Shown: in pieces, positions 1 to 6,121 of the stretch
Numbering within the stretch: the first letter of the stretch is position 1
Layout: every line of letters begins with the position of its first letter
DNA from: JALZAA01 sp046727755
GTDB lineage: Bacteria > Actinomycetota > Acidimicrobiia > IMCC26256 > JACDBD01
Length of the DNA: 13,059 nucleotides
NCBI GenBank assembly: GCA_046727755.1
Contig: JBKPDG010000189.1
Span: 1-13,059 of the forward strand
Reading direction: 5' to 3'
Notes under the pieces: model-generated
What the model saw: only the letters and a program-made list of their open reading frames with translations
Database searches by the model: none
What the model was told of the DNA's origin: nothing
Made by a program: the position numbers and the translations under genes

Positions 1-453
1 ATCATGCACGGGTTCCTCGACCACATCGTGGCCCAGTACCGAGCCACCGTGGCCGTCGGGGGCGACCCACTCGACGTCTTGCGCGCCCTCGTCCGGGAGG
101 CGTTCAGCTCGCTCGGCGGGAACCCGGCGGCGCTGGCCGTGATGATCAACGAGTTCAACTTCCTCGTGCAGTTCCCCCGCTTCGCGTACCTGCGTGAGGG
201 CGCGGAGGAGACCGAACGCCTGTGGACCGGCGTTCTCGAGGACGGCATGCGAACGGGCGTCTTCCGTTCCGACATCGAGCCGCGCATGATCTATCGGTTC
301 ATGCGCGACACGATCTGGATCAGCGTCCGGTGGTATCGCCCGGACGGGAAGTACAGCCCGGAGGAGATCGCCGACTTCTACCTGGAACTGCACCTCCATG
401 GCCTCGCCACCGGCGGGCCGCCGCCGCAGGGGGTGCGTCGTGAGCACGAGTGA
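1..453 (+). CDS. TetR-family transcriptional regulator, C-terminal part (5' truncated)
   Basis: The reading frame is open from the first base, and the protein lacks the N-terminal helix-turn-helix of TetR proteins, so roughly 50-70 residues lie outside the window. What remains (about 150 residues) is all-helical and resembles the ligand-binding and dimerisation domain of KstR2/FadR-like TetR repressors: a stretch ending in IWISVRWYRPDG near residues 107-118 followed by SPEEIADFYLELHLHGL. In that subgroup the 'WYRPDG' segment near the last helices is common, and many members bind acyl-CoA ligands. That is family knowledge; the ligand here is unknown. The gene overlaps the next one (cupin, GTG at 440) by 14 bp, so the two are probably cotranscribed. 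The ATG at position 4 is an internal methionine, not a credible start. Possible targets are its own operon and the palindrome at 1782-1797, but this is inference. Confidence 0.8.
   Translation: MMHGFLDHIVAQYRATVAVGGDPLDVLRALVREAFSSLGGNPAALAVMINEFNFLVQFPRFAYLREGAEETERLWTGVLEDGMRTGVFRSDIEPRMIYRFMRDTIWISVRWYRPDGKYSPEEIADFYLELHLHGLATGGPPPQGVRREHE
428..433 (+). promoter_or_regulatory. Shine-Dalgarno site of the first cupin gene
   Basis: AGGGGG lies six bases before a GTG codon at 440, inside the end of the TetR gene. It decides the start of the cupin: the in-frame ATG at 398 would add 14 arginine- and glycine-rich residues not seen in the paralogous cupin at 7066 and has no comparable site. Confidence 0.6.
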
Positions 454-832
454 GCGCGAAGGACCGAGCTTCTTCCTGGTAGACGAGTTGCCGTGGCCCG
501 ACGAGACCCGAGGTACCGCGCCTCACGAGCTCGTGGAGGAAGCGAGGCGCAAGGGCGCCAGACGCAAGTTCCTCGCCCGCGGCCAGGGCGGCTTCCACTC
601 GCAGTACTCGGACTTCCCCGCCGGCTACACGGTGCCACCACACAGCCACGACCACGACGAGATGATCGTGGTGCTCGAGGGAAGTTGCACCATGCTCGGT
701 GGCGGCCCGACCCTCAAGGCGTACGACTCGATGGTGCTCATCGGCGGGTACGAGTACGGCTTCACGGCGGGCGACGACGGCATGAAGTTCCTCACCATCC
801 GGACGGGCGAGGCGCAGACACAGCTCGCCTAG
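440..832 (+). CDS. Small single-domain cupin protein (paralogue of the cupin at 7066)
   Basis: 130 residues, GTG start set by the AGGGGG site. A textbook cupin motif 1 is present: G62-x5-H68-x-H70-x3-E74-x6-G81, inside a His-rich HSHDHDE segment with an extra His72. This should hold a divalent metal on a small beta barrel in the cytoplasm. Motif 2 is unusual: the usual metal-binding His is replaced by a tyrosine (EYGF, Tyr106). The sequence is clearly related to the third cupin of this window (26 of 43 identical residues over residues 41-83 by manual ungapped count). No signal peptide or fused domain is visible. Small cupins can be isomerases, dioxygenases, lyases or simple ligand binders, so the activity cannot be assigned. 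It is coupled to a TetR regulator by a 14-bp overlap and meets the following SDR tail to tail, their stop codons sharing the CTAG at 829-832. Confidence 0.85.
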   Translation: MSTSEREGPSFFLVDELPWPDETRGTAPHELVEEARRKGARRKFLARGQGGFHSQYSDFPAGYTVPPHSHDHDEMIVVLEGSCTMLGGGPTLKAYDSMVLIGGYEYGFTAGDDGMKFLTIRTGEAQTQLA

Positions 833-1701
833 CGCCGAGCGCTTCGCTCGCGCTCGGTGCCGAGGAGACGGGCGCGGAGCTCGGGGTCGCGCACGAAGAC
901 CGGCAGGTCGTCGTGGTCGAGATACGACGGCCGCGCCGACGATCCGCCGTCGACCGCGAGCACTTGGCCCGAGACGAAGTCGGAGAGCCCTGACAGCAGG
1001 AAGAGCACCGCGCCCGCGATGTCGTCCGGTTGCCCGCGTCGTCCAAGCGGGATTGCTGCCCGCTCCTCAGGCGCGTCGTCGGTCGAGCTCTGGGTGACGT
1101 TGCGCGGCGTGCGCACCGAACCCGCGGCGACGGCGTTGACCCGGATGCCGTCGCGCCCGAGCTCGAGCGCCGCGGTGCGGGTGAGGGCGACCATGCCCGC
1201 CTTGGCCGCGGCGTAGGCGGCGCCGAACGGCATCGCCGAGAGTGCGGCGATCGAAGTGAGGTGGACGATGCTGCCGCCCGTTCCTTGTTCGACGAGCCGG
1301 TTGCCGACCGCCTGCGTCGTCAGAAACGCCGACCGCAGATTGAGGTCGACGACCGCGTCGAATGTCTCCGGCGCCATCTCACGGAACGCGGTCCACTGCT
1401 CGGGAAACAGGCCACCGGCGACGTGGACCAAGCCGTGAAGCGGGTTTGCTTCGGATGCCTCCGCGACCGCGGCCGCGACATCATCGGCGTTCCGCACGTC
1501 GACTACGAACGACTGGTAGCGCCCGCCCGCCTCGTCCATGACCCGTTCGGAGAGCGCGAGCCGATCCGCATCGTTGTCGAACGCGACGACGACGGCGCCG
1601 GCTTCGACCAGCAGCCGGCAGACCGCAGTTCCGATGCCGCCTCCGCCGGCGCCCGCGACGACGACGCGGTGCCCGGTCAGGCCGAGACGTTCGTCGAGCA
1701 T
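829..1701 (-). CDS. SDR-family NAD(P)-dependent oxidoreductase
   Basis: 290 residues, a classical short-chain dehydrogenase with a C-terminal extension. The Rossmann glycine motif is AGAGGGGIG (residues 16-24); an acidic FDND follows beta-2 (Asp42), which usually favours NAD(H). The catalytic set is complete: Asn121, Ser150, Tyr163 and Lys167 (YAAAK). SGQVLAVDGG near 244-253 is the usual C-terminal substrate/cofactor segment. About 35 residues beyond it (PSYLDHDDLPVF onward) are longer than in most FabG-like enzymes. The start at 1701 was chosen because GGAAGGGA lies about nine bases upstream; the longer frame to 1785 would run through the palindrome at 1782-1797. It probably oxidises an alcohol or reduces a ketone; the substrate is unknown. 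It is divergent from the SDR-SDR-nitrilase operon and convergent with the cupin. Confidence 0.88.
   Translation of the reverse strand: MLDERLGLTGHRVVVAGAGGGGIGTAVCRLLVEAGAVVVAFDNDADRLALSERVMDEAGGRYQSFVVDVRNADDVAAAVAEASEANPLHGLVHVAGGLFPEQWTAFREMAPETFDAVVDLNLRSAFLTTQAVGNRLVEQGTGGSIVHLTSIAALSAMPFGAAYAAAKAGMVALTRTAALELGRDGIRVNAVAAGSVRTPRNVTQSSTDDAPEERAAIPLGRRGQPDDIAGAVLFLLSGLSDFVSGQVLAVDGGSSARPSYLDHDDLPVFVRDPELRARLLGTERERSARR
835..857 (+). terminator. Candidate bidirectional hairpin terminator between convergent genes
   Basis: CCGAGCGC (835-842) and GCGCTCGG (850-857) form a perfect 8-bp GC-rich stem with a 7-base loop, starting two bases after the cupin stop. It has no T-tract on either strand, as is common in high-GC bacteria. 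It sits inside the last codons of the minus-strand SDR, so the arginine-rich tail of that protein is encoded by the stem. Function is inferred from position and symmetry. Confidence 0.45.
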
Positions 1702-1781
1702 CGGGTCGAATCCCTTCCATTTGGCGCCGTCGCAAGCTCCGGCTCTGCTCCGGCGGTCGGCAAGGCCGCCGCCTTCGCGCC

Positions 1782-1797
1782 CCAAGCGCGCGCTTGG
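1782..1797. promoter_or_regulatory. Perfect 16-bp palindrome, candidate operator
   Basis: CCAAGCGCGCGCTTGG is fully self-complementary (8+8, no spacer). It lies in the 118-bp region between the divergent SDR genes, 22 bp before the GTG start at 1820, where bound protein would cover the -35 area. The CAAG/CTTG half-sites recall TetR-type operators such as those of KstR2, though the spacing differs. The TetR fragment at the left edge is a candidate binder. Binding is inferred, not shown. Confidence 0.45.
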
Positions 1798-1807
1798 TCC
1801 CCATCGT

Positions 1808-1813
1808 TACCAT
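1808..1813 (+). promoter_or_regulatory. Candidate -10 box for a leaderless transcript
   Basis: TACCAT matches the TANNNT -10 consensus of actinobacteria and ends six bases before the GTG at 1820. This is the distance expected if transcription starts at the first base of the GTG. No Shine-Dalgarno sequence precedes that GTG, which fits leaderless translation. Confidence 0.4.
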
Positions 1814-1819
1814 GCCTGG

Positions 1820-2494
1820 GTGCTCACGGGCCGAGTGGTGCTGGTCACCGGGGGTGGAACGGGGGTCGGGCGGGCGATCGCGCTCGGTCTCGAAGACGCA
1901 CATGCCACCGTGATCGCGGTGGACGGCGATCTCCCGTCCCGCGCCGCCGCCGAGGCGGCATTCGCCAAGGCACGCGACGCGGCGGGCCCGCTCGACGCCG
2001 TGGTGCACAGCTACGTGGACCCGGCCGCGCTCGCCGCGGAGTCGCTTGCCGACACCCCCGAAGCTGATTGGGACCGGAGGTGCGAGGCGATGCTGCGCGC
2101 CGCGTTGCACTGCTGCCAGGCCGCCGGTCGTGTGCTTTCGGGGCGCGGGGGCAGCCTCGTGCTCGTGACGCCGACGATCGCGCTCACCGGCGCCGCCGGC
2201 CTCGTGCCGTACGCCACCGCGGTCGAGGGGATGCGGGCGATGGCGAAATCGGCGGCGCGGCAATGGGGCTGGCGGGGCATCACGGTGAACTGCGTCGCCC
2301 CGCCGGTCGAGCTGATGGCGCCCGATCGAGCAGAGACTCCGGACGGGCTCGCGCTCACCGAGCCTCCCCTCGGACGAGGCCCCGACGTCCGCACGGATGT
2401 CGCGCCAGTCATCGCGCTGCTCGCCACCGAGCAGGCGCACTTCGTCACCGGCGCCACGATCCCCGTCGACGGCGGCCTTGTTATGGCGCCGTGA
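1820..2494 (+). CDS. Degenerate SDR-fold protein, catalytic residues largely missing
   Basis: 224 residues with a clear SDR fold. The nucleotide-binding motif TGGGTGVG (residues 10-17) is intact, Asp35 follows beta-2, and the C-terminus FVTGATIPVDGG (208-219) is typical. The active site is not: in the usual Asn-Ser-Tyr-Lys set only Tyr131 remains. The Lys position is Val135 (YATAV), the Ser position is Pro118 within VTPTIAL, the Asn position is Met91, and the NNAG motif is replaced by HSYVDP. It may therefore bind NAD(P) without normal dehydrogenase chemistry, perhaps as a partner subunit of the intact SDR that follows. The start is the GTG at 1820; the upstream open frame to 1538 crosses the divergent SDR gene and is not credible. 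Its stop overlaps the next start by four bases (GTGA, 2491-2494), so the two are translationally coupled. Confidence 0.82.
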   Translation: MLTGRVVLVTGGGTGVGRAIALGLEDAHATVIAVDGDLPSRAAAEAAFAKARDAAGPLDAVVHSYVDPAALAAESLADTPEADWDRRCEAMLRAALHCCQAAGRVLSGRGGSLVLVTPTIALTGAAGLVPYATAVEGMRAMAKSAARQWGWRGITVNCVAPPVELMAPDRAETPDGLALTEPPLGRGPDVRTDVAPVIALLATEQAHFVTGATIPVDGGLVMAP

Positions 2495-3255
2495 CCGGCT
2501 CGCTGGCGGGTCGCGGCGTTCTCATCACCGGGGCTGGCCGCGGTCTGGGCCGAGGCGTCGCGCTGGCCTGCGCGGCGGCGGGTGGGGACATCGTCGTGGC
2601 CTCCCCGCGTGAGAACGGCACCGAGACCGTCGCCGAGATCGAGGCGCGGGGCGGGTCGGCGGCGTGGGCGCGCTGCGACGCCACTGTCGCGGCCGACGTC
2701 GAAGGAGCCGTCGCCGCCGCCGTCGATCGGTACGGGGGCCTCGATGTCGTCATCCACAATGCGACGAGTCGCCGCTCGAGCGAGCCGGTACAGCTCGACG
2801 ACGTCGACGACGCACTCTGGCACGAACACGCGTCGGTGTCGCTGCGGGGCGCCTATCACTGCGCCCAGGCCGCGCTCCCGCAGCTGCGGGCGCGTCGTGG
2901 CCGGTTCATCGTGATGACGTCGCCGGCAGGCATCGAAGGAAGCGCCATGCTGCCCGTGTACAGCATCGTGAAGGGCGCGCTGCGAGGATTCTCCAAGAGC
3001 CTGGCTCGCGAGTGGGCGCCGTTCGGCGTGACCGTCAACGCGATTTCCCCGCTTGCAGAGACGCCTGCGATGACGAGCGCGTACGAGAAAGATCCCACGC
3101 TCCGGCCCCGGCTCGAGCGCGTCGTGCCGATGGGTCACCTCGGCGATCCCGAGACGGAGATCGGCCCGGCAGTCGTGTTCCTGGCCGGCGACAGTGCGGG
3201 GTACGTCACCGGGCAGACATTGGCGGTCGACGGGGGCCGCTTCATGACGCTTTGA
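2491..3255 (+). CDS. SDR-family oxidoreductase
   Basis: 254 residues. The glycine motif TGAGRGLG spans residues 13-20 and the catalytic Ser144, Tyr157 and Lys161 (YSIVK) are spaced normally. The helix-4 Asn is Ser117 (VSL instead of VNL), and the NNAG motif reads HNAT, so the site is slightly atypical but should be active. YVTGQTLAVDGG closes the fold (238-249). The start is the GTG in the GTGA overlap with the preceding degenerate SDR; the frame is open further upstream only because of high GC. It likely performs an NAD(P)-linked alcohol/ketone step on the same substrate series as the nitrilase-family gene 20 bp downstream. Substrate and cofactor are not determinable; residues after beta-2 (VASPREN) lack the acidic residue of NAD-specific enzymes, which leans to NADP(H). 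Confidence 0.88.
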   Translation: MTGSLAGRGVLITGAGRGLGRGVALACAAAGGDIVVASPRENGTETVAEIEARGGSAAWARCDATVAADVEGAVAAAVDRYGGLDVVIHNATSRRSSEPVQLDDVDDALWHEHASVSLRGAYHCAQAALPQLRARRGRFIVMTSPAGIEGSAMLPVYSIVKGALRGFSKSLAREWAPFGVTVNAISPLAETPAMTSAYEKDPTLRPRLERVVPMGHLGDPETEIGPAVVFLAGDSAGYVTGQTLAVDGGRFMTL

Positions 3256-3264
3256 TGGTGTGAG

Positions 3265-3270
3265 AGGAGG
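3265..3270 (+). promoter_or_regulatory. Strong Shine-Dalgarno site of the nitrilase-family gene
   Basis: AGGAGG, five bases before the GTG at 3276, is the strongest ribosome binding site seen in the window. It fixes the GTG as the start and suggests this enzyme is made in larger amounts than its operon partners. Confidence 0.7.
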
Positions 3271-3275
3271 TCCCC

Positions 3276-4241
3276 GTGATCCCTGCCGAGTACGAGTCGT
3301 TCGAGCCGGTCGTGACGGTCGGATGCGTGAACTTCTCCCCTGTTTGGGGCGACAAGAAGCAGACGTTGGCCAAGATCGAGTCGAACATCGTCGAGGCGGG
3401 CGCGCAGGGCATCGACATCGTGGTGTTTCCGGAGGGGTCACTGACGGGGGCATCGGCATGCGACGCGTGCCGGGCGGAGGGGCAGGCGTGTGACGCGCAC
3501 CTCGAGCTGGCCGAGACCGTGCCCGGCCCCGCCACCGACACGGTCGCCGACCTCGCGCGCGAGCACGATCTGTACGTGGTCTTCGGGTTGCCGGAGCGCG
3601 ACCGGGACGATCCGCGCGTCCTCTACAACGCGGCCGCGGTCGTCGGTCCCGAGGGTGTTCTCGGCGCGTACCGGAAGGTGCACCTCGGCACGCTCCCGTG
3701 GGTGACCGAGGGAATCGTGTTCCGGCCCGGGACCCAGCTTCCGGTCTTCTCGACGCGGTTCGGCCCGATCGGTGTGCAGATCTGTTACGACTTCTGGTTC
3801 AACCCCGAGCTGAGCCGGATCCTCGCTCTCAAGGGCGCGCGGCTGATCCTGAATTCCTGTGGCACCTTCGCGGGGCCGGGCAAGCGGGACTACATGGTGC
3901 AGACCACGAGCGTGCGCGCTCAGGAGAACCTCGTCTACGCCGCCAGCGCCAACCTCGCCGGCGGGCCCGGTCAGGAGGACTACTCCGCCGAGGCGCTCGA
4001 GGAGGCGCGCCCCGCCGACTACCTCGGCCACAGTGTGATCGCGGGCCCGGCGTTCCCCCGGTTCAGCCACGTGTACGCGGAGGCCGGCGACGGTGAGGAG
4101 ATCGTCAGCGCCACGCTGAGCTTCGAGCGCCTCCATCGTTGGCAGTCGGTCTTCCCGATGCGCGAGTGGAGGGCGACGCGCCAACGTGACGCGTCCCGTT
4201 TGATCGCCGAGGAGTTCCGGGCGCTCACGGAACACGACTGA
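3276..4241 (+). CDS. Nitrilase-superfamily carbon-nitrogen hydrolase
   Basis: 321 residues, matching the usual single-domain length. The Glu-Lys-Cys catalytic triad is visible: Glu53 in FPEGSLTG, Lys134 in YRKVHLG and Cys170 in QICYDFWFNPE; Glu145 is the likely fourth conserved acid. The family hydrolyses amides, carbamoyl-amines or nitriles in the cytoplasm through a thioester. The CYDFWFNPE context fits amidase or N-carbamoylase-like branches rather than typical aromatic nitrilases (usually CWE), but the substrate is uncertain. After the Glu53 loop there is a cysteine cluster (C62, C65, C72) in ASACDACRAEGQACDAH that is unusual for this fold. It is third in an operon after two SDRs (20-bp gap) and ends 31 bp before a convergent MarR gene. 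Confidence 0.9.
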   Translation: MIPAEYESFEPVVTVGCVNFSPVWGDKKQTLAKIESNIVEAGAQGIDIVVFPEGSLTGASACDACRAEGQACDAHLELAETVPGPATDTVADLAREHDLYVVFGLPERDRDDPRVLYNAAAVVGPEGVLGAYRKVHLGTLPWVTEGIVFRPGTQLPVFSTRFGPIGVQICYDFWFNPELSRILALKGARLILNSCGTFAGPGKRDYMVQTTSVRAQENLVYAASANLAGGPGQEDYSAEALEEARPADYLGHSVIAGPAFPRFSHVYAEAGDGEEIVSATLSFERLHRWQSVFPMREWRATRQRDASRLIAEEFRALTEHD

Positions 4242-4267
4242 TTCGACGCAGGCAGAGTCGCCGTGTT

Positions 4268-4284
4268 GCGCGCTACGTGCGCGC
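4268..4284. terminator. Candidate hairpin between convergent nitrilase and MarR genes
   Basis: GCGCGC (4268-4273) and GCGCGC (4279-4284) flank TACGT, giving a 6-bp stem that covers the MarR stop codon. It has no T-tract. It could stop transcription from both sides; evidence is only symmetry and position. Confidence 0.3.
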
Positions 4285-4755
4285 CCGAACGTGGCCGTCT
4301 TCGCTCAGCACGTCGAGGAGGCGGTGGACTGCGCTGTCGAGTTGCTCGATCTCCTCGGCGGTCAGCGCGCCGAGCAGTTGCTCCCGAGCGCGCCGGTAGC
4401 TGGCGTTGGCACGCTGCGCGGTTCGCAGACCTTCCGATGTGAGCCCGACGACGACCTTGCGCCGGTCGGAGGGATCCGCCGACCGTTCGACCAATCCCCC
4501 GCTCGCGAGTCGGTCGAGGATCTGGGTCATCCCGCCGCTCGACCGCAGGACGATCTCGCTCAGCTCGGTAGGGGACATCCGGTACGGCGCGCCGGCGAGC
4601 TGGAGCAGACGCAGGACCGAGTAGTCGATGAAGAGCAGACCGAGAGGATCGAGTGAGCGGTGCTGGAAGGCGTCGACGAGCAGGCCGACGCGCGTGATGC
4701 GCGTGAACAAGCCGAGGGGGCCCGGCTCCGACAGGTAGCGCGCTTCGACGTCCAC
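4273..4755 (-). CDS. MarR-family transcriptional regulator
   Basis: 160 residues, the normal MarR length. The winged helix-turn-helix lies near residues 45-105: MSPTELSEIVLRSSGGMTQILDRL segments (recognition helix about 71-83), then the wing with DPSDRRK (94-100), the family hallmark. Flanking helices would form the dimer. MarR proteins bind palindromes as dimers and usually release DNA on binding a small phenolic or similar ligand. The start is GTG at 4755, two bases after the dioxygenase stop, so it is cotranscribed with that gene. The open frame continuing to 5211 is antisense-frame noise within the dioxygenase. The palindrome at 5633-5647, upstream of the same operon, is its likely operator, giving autoregulation and control of the divergent seven-gene run; that link is inferred. 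Confidence 0.88.
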   Translation of the reverse strand: MDVEARYLSEPGPLGLFTRITRVGLLVDAFQHRSLDPLGLLFIDYSVLRLLQLAGAPYRMSPTELSEIVLRSSGGMTQILDRLASGGLVERSADPSDRRKVVVGLTSEGLRTAQRANASYRRAREQLLGALTAEEIEQLDSAVHRLLDVLSEDGHVRART

Positions 4756-4757
4756 AG

Positions 4758-5585
4758 CTAGCAGACCGGTGGGCCGTCGACGGTGACGCGGTGCATGATC
4801 CGTCGCTCCGTGTAGTCGGCGACGGCGTAGTGCTGCACACACCGGTTGTCCCAGAACGCCATCGAGCCGACGTCCCAGTGGAAGCGGCATTGGAACTCGG
4901 GCGAGCGCACGTGGTCGAGCAGGAACGGCAAGAGCGTGTCGTTCTCGCGCTCGCTGAGTCCGACGATGTGCGTCGTGGAGTTCCGATTCACGAACAGTGC
5001 CCGGCGACCGGTTTCGGGATGGGTGACCACGACGGGATGCTCGGTCGGTGGACACCGCTGCTGCATCTCGGACAAGTCGAGTGTCGTGTGGCCGGCCGCG
5101 AGCGCTTTGCGCATCGGCTTCGTGATGTCGTGCACGGCCCGCAACCCGTCGACGAGTGACCGCATCGCCGGAGACAGCGCTTCGTAGGCCGCGTACATGT
5201 TCGAGAAGCACGTATCACCGCCGACCGCGGGCAGTTGCACCGCGCGCAGGATCGACCCCATCGGGGGCCGGGGCATGAACGTGTTGTCGCTGTGCCACTC
5301 GTCGGCGCCTTCGCCTTTCGGGCTCACCTGGTCGAGCACCGTCACGGTCGGCTGCTCCTGGTACTTCGTTGCCAGCGGCGAGACGCTGAGGGGGCCGAAC
5401 CGGAGCGCGAAGTCGAGGTGCTGCTCGTCGGTGATCTCCTGGCCGCGCAGGAAGATCACCAGGTGATCGAGCAGGGCGCGCCGAACCTCGGTGATCGCCT
5501 CGTCGGTGAGCGGCTCGGACAGGTCGATGCCCGACACCTCGGCGCCGATGGCGGGGGTGACCGGTGTGATCTCGAGCGTCGGCAT
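4758..5585 (-). CDS. TauD/TfdA-family Fe(II)- and 2-oxoglutarate-dependent dioxygenase
   Basis: 275 residues, the typical length. The iron triad is His98 and Asp100 (WHSD) with distal His252 (QHYAVADY); Arg266 in RIMHRVTVDG is placed to bind the 2-oxoglutarate carboxylate, as Arg270 does in Escherichia coli TauD. NTF after the first motif and WDNR before the distal His are family signatures. Members hydroxylate a C-H bond next to a sulfonate, ether, sulfate ester or similar group and decarboxylate 2-oxoglutarate; the true substrate is unknown, so taurine should not be assumed. The ATG at 5585 has AAGGGGA upstream. It is the first gene of a two-gene operon with the MarR regulator and is divergent from the cupin-led operon across 75 bp, a layout in which substrate-responsive control of both sides is likely. 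Confidence 0.92.
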   Translation of the reverse strand: MPTLEITPVTPAIGAEVSGIDLSEPLTDEAITEVRRALLDHLVIFLRGQEITDEQHLDFALRFGPLSVSPLATKYQEQPTVTVLDQVSPKGEGADEWHSDNTFMPRPPMGSILRAVQLPAVGGDTCFSNMYAAYEALSPAMRSLVDGLRAVHDITKPMRKALAAGHTTLDLSEMQQRCPPTEHPVVVTHPETGRRALFVNRNSTTHIVGLSERENDTLLPFLLDHVRSPEFQCRFHWDVGSMAFWDNRCVQHYAVADYTERRIMHRVTVDGPPVC

Positions 5586-5595
5586 CGGGGTCCCC

Positions 5596-5626
5596 TTGTA
5601 TGGACGCCCACCCGTCCGGGTAGTCT
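5596..5626 (+). promoter_or_regulatory. Candidate promoter of the seven-gene operon
   Basis: TTGTAT (5596-5601) and TAGTCT (5621-5626) could be -35 and -10 boxes, 19 bp apart, so a start near 5633 would fall on the palindrome. On the other strand a TAAGAT inside the palindrome could serve the dioxygenase operon. The matches are weak; the short divergent spacing is the main support. Confidence 0.3.
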
Positions 5627-5632
5627 CTTACA

Positions 5633-5647
5633 CCTAAGAATCTTAGG
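5633..5647. promoter_or_regulatory. Perfect 7-1-7 palindrome, likely MarR operator
   Basis: CCTAAGA-A-TCTTAGG is an exact inverted repeat around A5640, AT-rich against a GC-rich background. It is 48 bp upstream of the dioxygenase start and 14 bp upstream of the cupin start, between two divergent operons, one of which encodes a MarR protein. Size and symmetry fit MarR dimers. I saw no second copy of either half-site in the window. Confidence 0.7.
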
Positions 5648-5660
5648 CGAGGGGGGAATC

Positions 5661-6116
5661 ATGGCCGGTGGTCCCCGGATCCGGCACCTCGACGACTGCT
5701 CGTGGCAAGAGGTCCGCCGCCAGCGGCACGGCGAGCGCACCGCATCCGTGCGCGAGAAGTGGCTCGACTTCTCACCCCGGTTCCTCTCGCTGTACGCGAG
5801 ATGGGACCCGGGGATGATCGTGCAACCCCACGGCCACAACAGCGACCACGTCGTGTTCGTCATCGAGGGCGACATGACCTGCGGCGACGTGCACTGTCCC
5901 GCCGGCACGCACATCGCACTGAACCAAGGCGACACGTTCGGTCCGTTCGTCGCCGGGCCCAACGGAGTCACCCTGTTCGAGGTCATGATGGGCGACCCCC
6001 GGTCGTTCCCCGCCGACCTCGAGGGCTACGAGCGGTTCCTCGCCGAGAAGGGCGTGCAACAGCTCCCGAACCCGCCCATCGACATGCCCGACTGGCTCGA
6101 GGACACGCGGACCTGA
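5661..6116 (+). CDS. Cupin-domain protein with a histidine-rich metal site
   Basis: 151 residues, first gene of the seven-gene run. Cupin motif 1 is G51-x5-H57-x-H59, but the position of the usual glutamate (three residues on) is His63; Glu69 closes the strand. Motif 2 reads PAGTHIALN with His84. The metal site may thus use three or four histidines, as in cysteine dioxygenase or diketone-cleaving cupins, rather than the common 3-His-1-Glu set; this is a comparison, not an assignment. The C-terminal 35 residues are Pro- and acid-rich (LPNPPIDMPDWLED) and differ from the two other cupins here, to which it is only distantly related. The ATG at 5661 follows GAGGGGGG by four bases. The luciferase-like gene starts five bases after its stop. 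Confidence 0.85.
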   Translation: MAGGPRIRHLDDCSWQEVRRQRHGERTASVREKWLDFSPRFLSLYARWDPGMIVQPHGHNSDHVVFVIEGDMTCGDVHCPAGTHIALNQGDTFGPFVAGPNGVTLFEVMMGDPRSFPADLEGYERFLAEKGVQQLPNPPIDMPDWLEDTRT

Positions 6117-6121
6117 CTGCG

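Noticed and set aside
1702..1785. N-terminal extension of the minus-strand SDR to 1785
   Set aside because: The extra residues resemble no SDR N-terminus, the ATG at 1701 has a good ribosome site, and the extension would cross the 16-bp palindrome.
4756..5211. Extension of the MarR frame upstream to 5211
   Set aside because: This part lies wholly in the dioxygenase gene in another frame and is Arg/His-rich; the MarR domain begins after 4755.
4758..5585. Naming the dioxygenase as true taurine dioxygenase (tauD)
   Set aside because: The iron and 2-oxoglutarate residues are shared by the whole family, and no sulfonate transporter or sulfur-assimilation gene is nearby.
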